A DNA stretch of 64,000 nt from Prosthecobacter gellanilyticus (GTDB taxonomy: Bacteria; Verrucomicrobiota; Verrucomicrobiia; Verrucomicrobiales; Verrucomicrobiaceae), in NCBI RefSeq assembly GCF_007992435.1, contig NZ_BKAG01000011.1:120844-184843 (forward strand), read 5' to 3'. A program made the position numbers and the translations under genes. Below are positions 16,917 through 23,667 of this stretch, one piece after another. Position 1 is the first letter of the stretch. Each line of letters begins with the position of its first letter. The notes under the pieces were generated by a model that worked only from the letters and a program-made list of their open reading frames with translations, did no database searches and had not been told where the DNA came from.

Positions 16917-16969
16917 GCCTCGCGGTTGCACTCTTCCCGCCGCGCTTCATTACTGGCAGTCCCAACCTC

Positions 16970-18046
16970 ATGCCCTCCCAGCCTCATTACGATCTCCTCT
17001 CCCTCGGTGAAGTCCTGCTGCGCCTCGATCCCGGCGAAGGCCGCGTGCGCACCTCCCGCCAGTTCACCGCCTGGGAGGGCGGCGGAGAATACAACGTCGC
17101 CCGTGGTGCCCGCCGCTGCTTCGGCCTGCGCACCGGCATCCTGACCGCCTTTGCCGACAACGAAATCGGCCGCCTCACCGAGGACCTCATTCTTCAGGGC
17201 GGAGTCGATACCTCCCTCATCAAATGGGTCCCTTATGACGGCATGGGCAAGCGCGTGCGCAACCCCATCAACTTTACCGAGCGCGGCTTCGGCGTGCGCG
17301 GAGCCAAAGGCAGCGTCGATCGCGGCTGGAGCGCCGCTTCCCAGATGAAAGTGGGCGACTACGATTTCGATCATTTGTTCGGCACACTCGGCTGCCGCTG
17401 GCTGCACACCGGCGGCATCTTCGCCGGCCTCAGCGAATCCACCGCCGAGCTCACCGTCCAGGCTTGTGAAGCCGCGAAGCGTCACGGCGTCACCGTCAGT
17501 TACGATCTCAACTATCGCCCCTCCCTCTGGCAGGAGCGCGGAGCCTTCGCCGGAGCCCAGGCCCTCAACCGCCGCCTCGCCCCGTATGTCGATGTCATGA
17601 TTGGCGTGCTCAGCGATGACCCACCCGTCTCCAGTTCCACCCCCACGGACCCGAACGATATCTTCGCCGCTGAAGACGCGAAGCTGCGCCCGATGATTCA
17701 AAAGCTCCTCACCGAGTTCCCGAACCTCAAGACCGTCGCCGCCACCCTCCGCCGCGTGCACACCGCCTCCGTCAATGACTGGGGCGCCCTCTGCTACCAC
17801 GATGGCAGCTTCTACCGCAGCCGCAACTACCCGCGCTTTGACATCCTCGACCGCATCGGGGCAGGGGACAGCTTCGTCGCCGGCCTTGTGCACGGCCTCC
17901 TCGTGGAAAAATGCCCGCAGAAAGCCGTCGACCTCGGCGCTGCTCATGGTGCCCTCGCCATGACCACCCCCGGTGACACCAGCATGGCCACCCTCCCCGA
18001 AGTCCAAAAACTCGCCGAAGGCGGCGACGCCAAAGTCCAGCGCTGA
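16970..18046 (+). CDS. kdgK: PfkB-family sugar kinase, likely 2-keto-3-deoxygluconate kinase
   Basis: 358 residues in the ribokinase/PfkB fold. N-terminal signature region LLSLGEVLLRLDPG and WEGGGEYNVARG (the second PfkB glycine box). Catalytic signature DRIGAGDSFVAG, with the base Asp near residue 297. The N-terminus and the sugar-binding segment YDLNYRPSLW are closest to KDG kinases, which phosphorylate 2-keto-3-deoxygluconate in uronate/pectin breakdown. KDG aldolase is not in the window, so the substrate is provisional. Flanked by intergenic repeats on both sides. Confidence 0.8.
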   Translation: MPSQPHYDLLSLGEVLLRLDPGEGRVRTSRQFTAWEGGGEYNVARGARRCFGLRTGILTAFADNEIGRLTEDLILQGGVDTSLIKWVPYDGMGKRVRNPINFTERGFGVRGAKGSVDRGWSAASQMKVGDYDFDHLFGTLGCRWLHTGGIFAGLSESTAELTVQACEAAKRHGVTVSYDLNYRPSLWQERGAFAGAQALNRRLAPYVDVMIGVLSDDPPVSSSTPTDPNDIFAAEDAKLRPMIQKLLTEFPNLKTVAATLRRVHTASVNDWGALCYHDGSFYRSRNYPRFDILDRIGAGDSFVAGLVHGLLVEKCPQKAVDLGAAHGALAMTTPGDTSMATLPEVQKLAEGGDAKVQR

Positions 18047-18050
18047 CTCG

Positions 18051-18097
18051 TAGAACGGACATTCCTGTCCGTTTCCGTGCCGATCTCTCCCGATCCA
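18051..18097. repeat. GCGGACA hairpin repeat, copy 2
   Basis: Hairpin ACGGACATTCCTGTCCGT at 18055-18072. The outer base pair is changed on both sides (G-C to A-T), a compensatory change relative to the other copies. Followed by GATCTCTCCCGA. Confidence 0.85.
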
Positions 18098-18139
18098 GTT
18101 CCCACGGCACAACATCGCATTCGCGAAGCGTCTCCGAAG

Positions 18140-18187
18140 GTAACGCGGACATTCCTGTCCGCTTCCGTGTCGATCTCTCCCGACCAC
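18140..18187. repeat. GCGGACA hairpin repeat, copy 3
   Basis: Hairpin GCGGACATTCCTGTCCGC at 18145-18162, then TTCCGTGTCGATCTCTCCC. Same orientation as copy 2, about 90 bases downstream. Confidence 0.85.
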
Positions 18188-18418
18188 CGTCTTGCCCCGG
18201 TCTCCGCATTCGCGAAGCAAAGTAGTCCCCTCGCTCCGCCGAGAGCACAAACGAGCCGCGCCAGCACTCGTTGGAGTGAAGGCTTCAGCCGATCAATGAA
18301 GTTGGCGTCGTCCACCGACCCCCAGATCGCCTAAAGGCTACACTCCAGCAGAGCGAATCACCCTCATTCCTCGAATGTCACAAGGGTGTTGAATAGGCCT
18401 AACTAATGATGTTGCGCA

Positions 18419-19708
18419 TTACTGATTCATCAACGCCTCAATCTCCTCCGCCTCAATCGGAATCGAGGCCATCATGTCCGAATTCCGGTCCGGCCCTATG
18501 AACACATTGTTCTCAAGCCGCACGCCCAGATTCTCCTCACGGATGTAAATCCCCGGCTCGATGGTAAACACCATCCCCGGCTGCACCGGCTTCCAGGTCT
18601 GGCCCACGTCATGCACGTCGATGCCCAGGTGATGGCTCGTCCCGTGCGGGAAATACTTCTTATACAGCGGCTTCTCAGGATCCTGCTTCTCCACCGCATC
18701 ACGATCCAGCAGGCCGAGCCCGATCAGCTCGGACGTCATCATCTTGGCCACTTCCTCCTGATACTCGCGGATGATCACGCCCGGCCGTAGAATCTTCCGG
18801 CATTCAAGGAAGATCCGCAGTACCGCATCATACACCTGGCGCTGGCGTGGTGTGAATCGTCCATTCACCGGGATCGTGCGTGTGAGGTCCGCATTGTAGT
18901 TCCCGTAGTTCGCGGCGATGTCCAGCAGCAGCATATCACCGTCCTGGCACTGGCAGTGGTTGGTGATGTAGTGCAGCACGCAGGCATTCTTGCCAGTGGC
19001 AATGATCGGCGTGTAGGCAAAGCCGCGTGCCCGCTGGCGGGTGAACTCATGAATGAGCTCCGCCTCGATCTCGAACTCATGCACCCCTGGCTTCACAAAC
19101 TTCAGCAACCGGCGGAAACCATCCTCCGTGATGCGGATTGCCTCGCTCAGCGCTCCCAGTTCCTGCGGCTGCTTGATGCAGCGCAGATCATGCATGATGG
19201 GTGCCAGACGGCGATAATCATGCAGCGGATACTCTCTCTGACAGCGATGAGTAAAGCGCGTCTCCCTTGTCTCCGTCGGGATCGTCGCGCGCGGATGCTC
19301 GTTCGAGTTCAGATACACATGCTCCGCCTGGCACATGAGCTGGCGGAAATGCGTCTCAAACTGGTCCAGCCAGTGCACTCGCTCAATGCCTGACCTCTGC
19401 GTGGCCTGCTCCTTCGTCAGCTTCTCACCTTCCCAGACTGCGATCATCTCGCTCGTCTCCCGAACAAAAAGCATTTCACGCTGTTTCGGATCCGGCGCAT
19501 CCGGAAAAAGAACGAGCAGCGTCTCCTCCTGGTCGATCCCGCTCAGATAAAACTGGTCGCTGTTCTGCACAAACGCCAGGCTCCCGTCCGCATTCGTCGG
19601 CAGCACATCATTGGAAGTCAAAATCACCACCGACCGCGGCGGCAGCTGACCATAGAGCCTCTGGCGGTTCGAGACATAAAGTTCAGCAGGAAGGGGAGTA
19701 TAGCGCAT
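18419..19708 (-). CDS. pepP: aminopeptidase P (Xaa-Pro aminopeptidase)
   Basis: 429 residues. N-terminal creatinase-like domain (SVVILTSNDVLPTN, FYLSGIDQEETLLVLFP), then the pita-bread peptidase fold. Metal ligands are visible in LLLDIAANYGNYNADLTR (two Asp), the His of HGTSHHLGIDVHD, and Glu in FTIEPGIYI and VRLENNVFI. It removes the N-terminal residue before proline, using two Mn ions. ATG at 19708 gives the canonical start MRYTPLPAEL; an upstream extension to 19900 has no homologous content. Confidence 0.92.
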   Translation of the reverse strand: MRYTPLPAELYVSNRQRLYGQLPPRSVVILTSNDVLPTNADGSLAFVQNSDQFYLSGIDQEETLLVLFPDAPDPKQREMLFVRETSEMIAVWEGEKLTKEQATQRSGIERVHWLDQFETHFRQLMCQAEHVYLNSNEHPRATIPTETRETRFTHRCQREYPLHDYRRLAPIMHDLRCIKQPQELGALSEAIRITEDGFRRLLKFVKPGVHEFEIEAELIHEFTRQRARGFAYTPIIATGKNACVLHYITNHCQCQDGDMLLLDIAANYGNYNADLTRTIPVNGRFTPRQRQVYDAVLRIFLECRKILRPGVIIREYQEEVAKMMTSELIGLGLLDRDAVEKQDPEKPLYKKYFPHGTSHHLGIDVHDVGQTWKPVQPGMVFTIEPGIYIREENLGVRLENNVFIGPDRNSDMMASIPIEAEEIEALMNQ

Positions 19709-19842
19709 CGTGCACGAATTGGAGCCTGAAGCCCCCGCGCTGCCAAGAGATAAAATGGGGCTGACGCAAGCTTGGCTGATTTTAGCATGAAGCCTGGCAA
19801 AAATGCACAATGCCACCAGCGCCGAAGTCGCGGAGCGTCCCG

Positions 19843-19891
19843 GAGTGCGGCGGCAGAGAGGCAAGAGCACCCTTGCCTCGGCGACGCCGCT
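19843..19891. repeat. nested-hairpin structured element
   Basis: Inner perfect 8-bp stem GAGGCAAG (19858-19865) / CTTGCCTC (19872-19879) with a 6-base loop. It is enclosed by an imperfect outer stem AGTGCGGCGGC / GGCGACGCCGCT. I believe similar 'GTGCGGCGGCAG...GGCGACGCCGCT' elements are dispersed in other Verrucomicrobia, but only one copy is seen here. Confidence 0.6.
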
Positions 19892-19947
19892 CGTGCGCAC
19901 CCAGCATCATCAATCCACCAAAGGCCCGCAGTTGAACCCAAACCCAA

Positions 19948-20040
19948 TGAACCGCTAATAGGACGCTAATGAAACGCGAATAATCCAAACCTTCTATTTC
20001 TGGATATGAGCGTCCCATCAGCGTCAAATCAGCGGTTAAA
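19948..20040. repeat. GCGGTTAAA-type long inverted repeat
   Basis: Left arm 19948-19986 (TGAACCGCTAATAGGACGC...) and right arm 20002-20040 (...AAATCAGCGGTTAAA) are near-complementary over about 38 bases, with a 15-base spacer. Arms consist of repeated ~10-base units. Best copy of this family in the window. Confidence 0.85.
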
Positions 20041-20061
20041 ACTTCCCCGACGAAACCTCAC

Positions 20062-21003
20062 TCACCCCTCCACCAGCGCCCCCACATGCGCCGTCACCGC
20101 ACTGGCCAGCCCGCTGAGATTATACCCACCCTCTAGCACGGAAACCAGCCGCCCCTGACAATGCTCCTCCGCTGCCTTCATCAAATGCTTCGTCAGCGTC
20201 ACGAAATCCGCATCCGTCAGTTTGAACTTCCCCAGCGGATCATCCACGCGTGAATCAAACCCCGCACTGATCATGATCAGATCCGGCTTAAAAGTCGCGA
20301 TCGCCGGCAGCAGCTTCGTCTCAAAAGCTTCCGTAAAAGCCTGCATCCCCGTGCCTGCCGGCAGCGGAAAGTTCATGGTAGAACCTTTGCCCTTACCAGC
20401 CCCAGTTTCCTCCGCATGACCCGTGAAGGGATACCAGGGATCCTGATGCGTGCTGGCAAACAACACGCTGCCGTCCTCATAAAAGATGTCTTGAGTGCCA
20501 TTCCCATGATGCACGTCCCAGTCCACGATCACCACCTTCGACGCGCCATGCTTCTTCTGCGCATGCCGTGCCCCCAGAGCGATGTTGTTAAACAAACAGA
20601 AGCCCATCCCCTGCGCAGGCCGCGCATGATGCCCCGGCGGTCGCACCGCACAAAAGGCCCGCCCGAGCTGGCCAGTCATCACCGCATCCACCGCATTCAG
20701 CACACCACCCACGGCGCGGATCGCCACATCATAGCTCTTCGCGCAGATGTCCGTGTCACCCGTGCTCAGCGCATCCAGCCCCTGCGCCACCTCATCGCGT
20801 GCCAGTTCGATGTAGTGCTTCGGATGGCAGCGCTCGATCTCCGGCATCTCCGCAGCTCGCGTTGAAATCGTGGCCAGCTTTGGCAGCAAACCCGACCCTT
20901 TGAGCGCCTTCATAATGGCCGTGTAGCGCTCCGGACATTCGGGGTGACCAGCCCCAGGATCATGGTCAGCATACAGCGGGTCGAGCAAGAGGCCGGTTTT
21001 CAT
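20062..21003 (-). CDS. histone-deacetylase-family amidohydrolase
   Basis: 313 residues, arginase/deacetylase fold. Catalytic His pair in RPPGHHARPA (H125/H126). Zinc ligands Asp163 and His165 in DWDVHHGNGT and the Asp of ISAGFDSRVDDPLG. GMGFCLFNN and the C-terminal VLEGGYNLSGLA glycine loop are intact. Bacterial members remove acetyl groups from small substrates (acetoin-utilisation AcuC, acetylpolyamines) or proteins, and the substrate cannot be told here. Divergent from recG, with a 72-base gap. Confidence 0.9.
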   Translation of the reverse strand: MKTGLLLDPLYADHDPGAGHPECPERYTAIMKALKGSGLLPKLATISTRAAEMPEIERCHPKHYIELARDEVAQGLDALSTGDTDICAKSYDVAIRAVGGVLNAVDAVMTGQLGRAFCAVRPPGHHARPAQGMGFCLFNNIALGARHAQKKHGASKVVIVDWDVHHGNGTQDIFYEDGSVLFASTHQDPWYPFTGHAEETGAGKGKGSTMNFPLPAGTGMQAFTEAFETKLLPAIATFKPDLIMISAGFDSRVDDPLGKFKLTDADFVTLTKHLMKAAEEHCQGRLVSVLEGGYNLSGLASAVTAHVGALVEG

Positions 21004-21075
21004 GAAGGATGATTTACCAAGATTTCAGGATTCACAGAATCACTTTCTTCATTAAACCTCACGTTATCCCGCTTC

Positions 21076-23163
21076 ATGCCTCTAACCCTCGATTCTCCGC
21101 TCAACACCGTGCCCGATCTGCCAACGCGCATGGTGAAGGCCCTGGAGAAGGAAGGCGTGACGACTGTAAAAGACGTACTGCTGTGGATGCCCTTCCGCCA
21201 TGAGGACCGCGCACGCACGGACCCGTCCGGCTTTCAGGCCTCGGAGATTCCCGTCTGCCATCAGGTCATTGTGACCAAGGCGGGCACCAAATACTTCGGC
21301 AAACGTCGCGGGGCAGGGACCTTCGAGGCGCAGGTGGAGCCTGCGGGTGATTCGCTCATGGGCGGACAGCTCATGACCCTGCGCTGGTGGAATATGCCCT
21401 TCATGAGCCGCGTCATCGCCGAAGGCCAGCGCCTCATCATCTACGGCAAGATCAAGGACTGGAAAGGCCGCCTCTCCATTGATCATCCCGAGTATGAGGT
21501 CATCGAGGATGAGGAAGGCTCCACCATCCACTCCGGCCGCATCACCCCGGTGTATCGCTTGAAAGCCGGTGTCGCCCAAAAGACCCTGCGCACCGCCACC
21601 TGGTATGTCGTGCAAGCACTCGGCGATGACTTTATCCAGGACCTCCTGCCGCGCCCGAGTGAGAAGGGCGAGTTCGCTGGTTGGAGCCGCGCCCGATCCC
21701 TCAAGGTCGTGCACTTCGCCGAGACCATGGAGGATCTGGAAAAGGCCCGCCGCTACCTCGCGCTCGAAGAGTTCTATAGCTATCAGCTTCGCGTGGTGCG
21801 CCGTCGACGTGCCGTCATGGAGTCCGGTGGTCATGCGCATGTCGCAGGACCTTTGGTGCAGGACTTTGAGAAGGCGCTGCCCTTCGAGATGACCGGCGCT
21901 CAGAAGCGATCTCTCCTCGAGATCCAGCGCGACATGGCTTCCAATGCGCCCATGAATCGTCTGCTGCATGGCGATGTCGGCAGCGGTAAAACCGTCGTCG
22001 CTTTCGCCTCCATGCTCGGTGCCGTGGAGAGCGGCAGACAGGCCGCCCTCATGGCCCCCACGCAGATTCTGGCCGAACAACATTTTCAGACGGCTCGCAA
22101 GTGGCTGGAGCCTCTCGGCCTCAATGTCGCGCTACGCACCGGCACTCGTGCCGAGGAAGGTGGCGTGGAGCTTTTCACGAAGAAGATGTCTGACAAAAAC
22201 CAGATCGTCATCGGCACGCATGCGCTCCTGCATGATGAAGATCTGGTGAAGAATCTCGGGCTTGTCGTCATCGATGAGCAGCACAAGTTCGGTGTCGCCC
22301 AGCGCGCGAAGCTGATCCAAAAAGGCAACACGCCCGATGTGCTGGTGATGACCGCCACTCCCATCCCGCGCACGCTCACCCTCACCATCTACGGCGACCT
22401 CGATGTCTCCACTCTGGACGAGCGACCCAAAGAACGCGGAAAGATCATCACCAAGGTTCGCCCCACTTCGAAGCAGGCCGATGCCGCCAAATTCCTGCGC
22501 GAGCAGCTCGAGGAAGGCCGCCAGGGCTACATTGTCTATCCGCTCATCGAAGAGTCCGAGAAGCTCGATGTCACCGCCGCCAAGAAAGGCTATGAGGAGT
22601 GGAGCAAACTGCTGCCGCATTTCACGGTCGGCCTACTCCATGGCAAGCTCAGCGCCGAGGAAAAAGACCTCGTCATGCGGGACTTTCGCGCCGCCAAGAT
22701 CGACGTGCTCGTCAGCACCACCGTCATCGAGGTCGGAGTCGATGTGCCAAACTCCACCGTCATGTTCATCAACCACGCCGAGCGCTATGGCCTCGCGCAG
22801 CTTCATCAGCTTCGCGGCCGCATCGGCCGTGGCGAGCACACCTCCTACTGCGTGCTCTTCGTCGCGGATAAGGACGACGAGGCCAAGAGCCGCCTCGCCA
22901 TCCTGGAGGAAACCACCGATGGCTTCCGCATCAGTGAAGAAGACCTCAAGCGCCGCGGCCCCGGCGATGTCATGGGCAAAGCCCAGAGTGGTGCCGCGCC
23001 GCTGAAGTTCGCCGAGCTCCTCGCCGACACCCGCCTCGTCCGTCTCGCCCGTCAGCTCGCCGAAAAGTCCCTCGATGCCGACCCACTCCTCCGCTCCCCC
23101 CGCTTCGCCGAGATCCGCCCCTTCGTCTTCCAGGACGACACCTCGCAGGCGATGATGCAATGA
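21076..23163 (+). CDS. recG: ATP-dependent DNA helicase RecG
   Basis: 695 residues. N-terminal wedge/OB domain (residues 1-250). Helicase domain 1 with Walker A GDVGSGKTVVAF, DEQH box VVIDEQHKFGVAQR and MTATPIPRTL. Domain 2 with VSTTVIEVGVDVPNS and the motif-VI arginines in QLRGRIGRG. RecG remodels stalled forks and Holliday junctions. The N-terminus is shorter than in E. coli. All helicase motifs are complete. Confidence 0.97.
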   Translation: MPLTLDSPLNTVPDLPTRMVKALEKEGVTTVKDVLLWMPFRHEDRARTDPSGFQASEIPVCHQVIVTKAGTKYFGKRRGAGTFEAQVEPAGDSLMGGQLMTLRWWNMPFMSRVIAEGQRLIIYGKIKDWKGRLSIDHPEYEVIEDEEGSTIHSGRITPVYRLKAGVAQKTLRTATWYVVQALGDDFIQDLLPRPSEKGEFAGWSRARSLKVVHFAETMEDLEKARRYLALEEFYSYQLRVVRRRRAVMESGGHAHVAGPLVQDFEKALPFEMTGAQKRSLLEIQRDMASNAPMNRLLHGDVGSGKTVVAFASMLGAVESGRQAALMAPTQILAEQHFQTARKWLEPLGLNVALRTGTRAEEGGVELFTKKMSDKNQIVIGTHALLHDEDLVKNLGLVVIDEQHKFGVAQRAKLIQKGNTPDVLVMTATPIPRTLTLTIYGDLDVSTLDERPKERGKIITKVRPTSKQADAAKFLREQLEEGRQGYIVYPLIEESEKLDVTAAKKGYEEWSKLLPHFTVGLLHGKLSAEEKDLVMRDFRAAKIDVLVSTTVIEVGVDVPNSTVMFINHAERYGLAQLHQLRGRIGRGEHTSYCVLFVADKDDEAKSRLAILEETTDGFRISEEDLKRRGPGDVMGKAQSGAAPLKFAELLADTRLVRLARQLAEKSLDADPLLRSPRFAEIRPFVFQDDTSQAMMQ

Positions 23164-23220
23164 GGAATGGAGGCCCCAAGCTTTACCCATAAGTTGATGC
23201 ACTCCGAAAATCGAGGTTTC

Positions 23221-23294
23221 CTGCCTTGAACCACGGAGTGGTTCCCCATGAGTAGCCCGGGGTGAAGCAAGCGTCAGCGCACGAAACCCCGGGT
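23221..23294. repeat. GAACCAC-GTGGTTC compound REP-like element, copy 1
   Basis: Hairpin GAACCACGGAGTGGTTC (23228-23244) is followed by a second stem CCCGGGGT (23256-23263) / ACCCCGGG (23286-23293). The two-hairpin layout is like REP units mobilised by RAYT (IS200-like) transposases. No RAYT gene is in the window. Confidence 0.7.
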
Positions 23295-23473
23295 CAGGCG
23301 TGTTCGACCCCTTCAGGTAGGTCCCAATCACATGGGTGACACATTCTCCCAGGGATAAGGGTGACAGTTCAACCGTCTGTGAGAGGTAACGGCACGAGAA
23401 AATAACGTGAACGCTCCACGCATTGGGCAATCCCTATGGGATTGATACTGAGTGGTGCATTCATGGTGATCTA

Positions 23474-23528
23474 CCAGGGGTTCCCTTCGGTCACCCCTGG
23501 CTATTCATAGCGAACCACTCCGTGGTTC
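23474..23528. repeat. GAACCAC-GTGGTTC compound REP-like element, copy 2 (inverted)
   Basis: Stem CCAGGGGT (23474-23481) / ACCCCTGG (23493-23500), then hairpin GAACCACTCCGTGGTTC (23512-23528). The hairpin order is the mirror of copy 1, so the two copies form an inverted pair spanning about 300 bases. Confidence 0.7.
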
Positions 23529-23550
23529 ACCAAACCCCGGCTCCGAAAAT

Positions 23551-23587
23551 TCGTCATTCGTCATTCGTGATTCGGATTTCGTCATTC
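23551..23587. repeat. ATTCGTCATTCG short tandem repeat, copy 2
   Basis: Units TCGTCATTCG, TCATTCGTGA, TTCGGATTTCGTCATTC. Same sequence family as 16884-16916. Confidence 0.75.
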
Positions 23588-23667
23588 AGCGCGGTCACCC
23601 ACCCATCCATTCCGCCTCTAAAGCCACCTTGACCGCGCCCCCCGCCTCGCCTTCTTCCCGCCCCCTT

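Larger units (their letters stand above)
16584..16969. other. repeat-rich intergenic region
   Basis: Holds no supported gene. It contains one copy each of three repeat families listed separately: GCGGACA hairpin (16638-16686), GCGGTTAAAA repeat (16827-16870) and ATTCGTCATTCG repeat (16884-16916). The stretch 16690-16800 is C-rich without clear structure. Confidence 0.7.
18047..18418. other. repeat-containing intergenic region
   Basis: No supported gene. Two copies of the GCGGACA hairpin repeat occupy 18051-18097 and 18140-18187, each followed by a related segment containing CATTCGCGAAGC (around 18117 and 18208). The rest (18230-18418) shows no clear structure. Confidence 0.7.
19709..20061. 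other. repeat-containing intergenic region
   Basis: No supported gene. Contains a structured element at 19843-19891 and a long inverted repeat at 19948-20040, both listed separately. The remainder shows no promoter or terminator that I can support. Confidence 0.65.
23164..23667. other. long intergenic region with inverted REP-like elements
   Basis: About 500 bases with no supported gene. Two compound palindromic elements face each other at 23221-23294 and 23474-23528. Between them (23310-23450) are two GGGTGACA motifs, at about 23334 and 23367, that could be remnants of a mobile element; no transposase frame survives. An ATTCGTCATTCG repeat lies at 23551-23587, just before leuS. Confidence 0.65.

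Noticed and set aside
16910..18250. 446-codon minus-strand frame over the sugar kinase gene
   Set aside because: Gly/Ala/Glu-rich shadow. It runs through intergenic repeats on both sides and lacks any domain.
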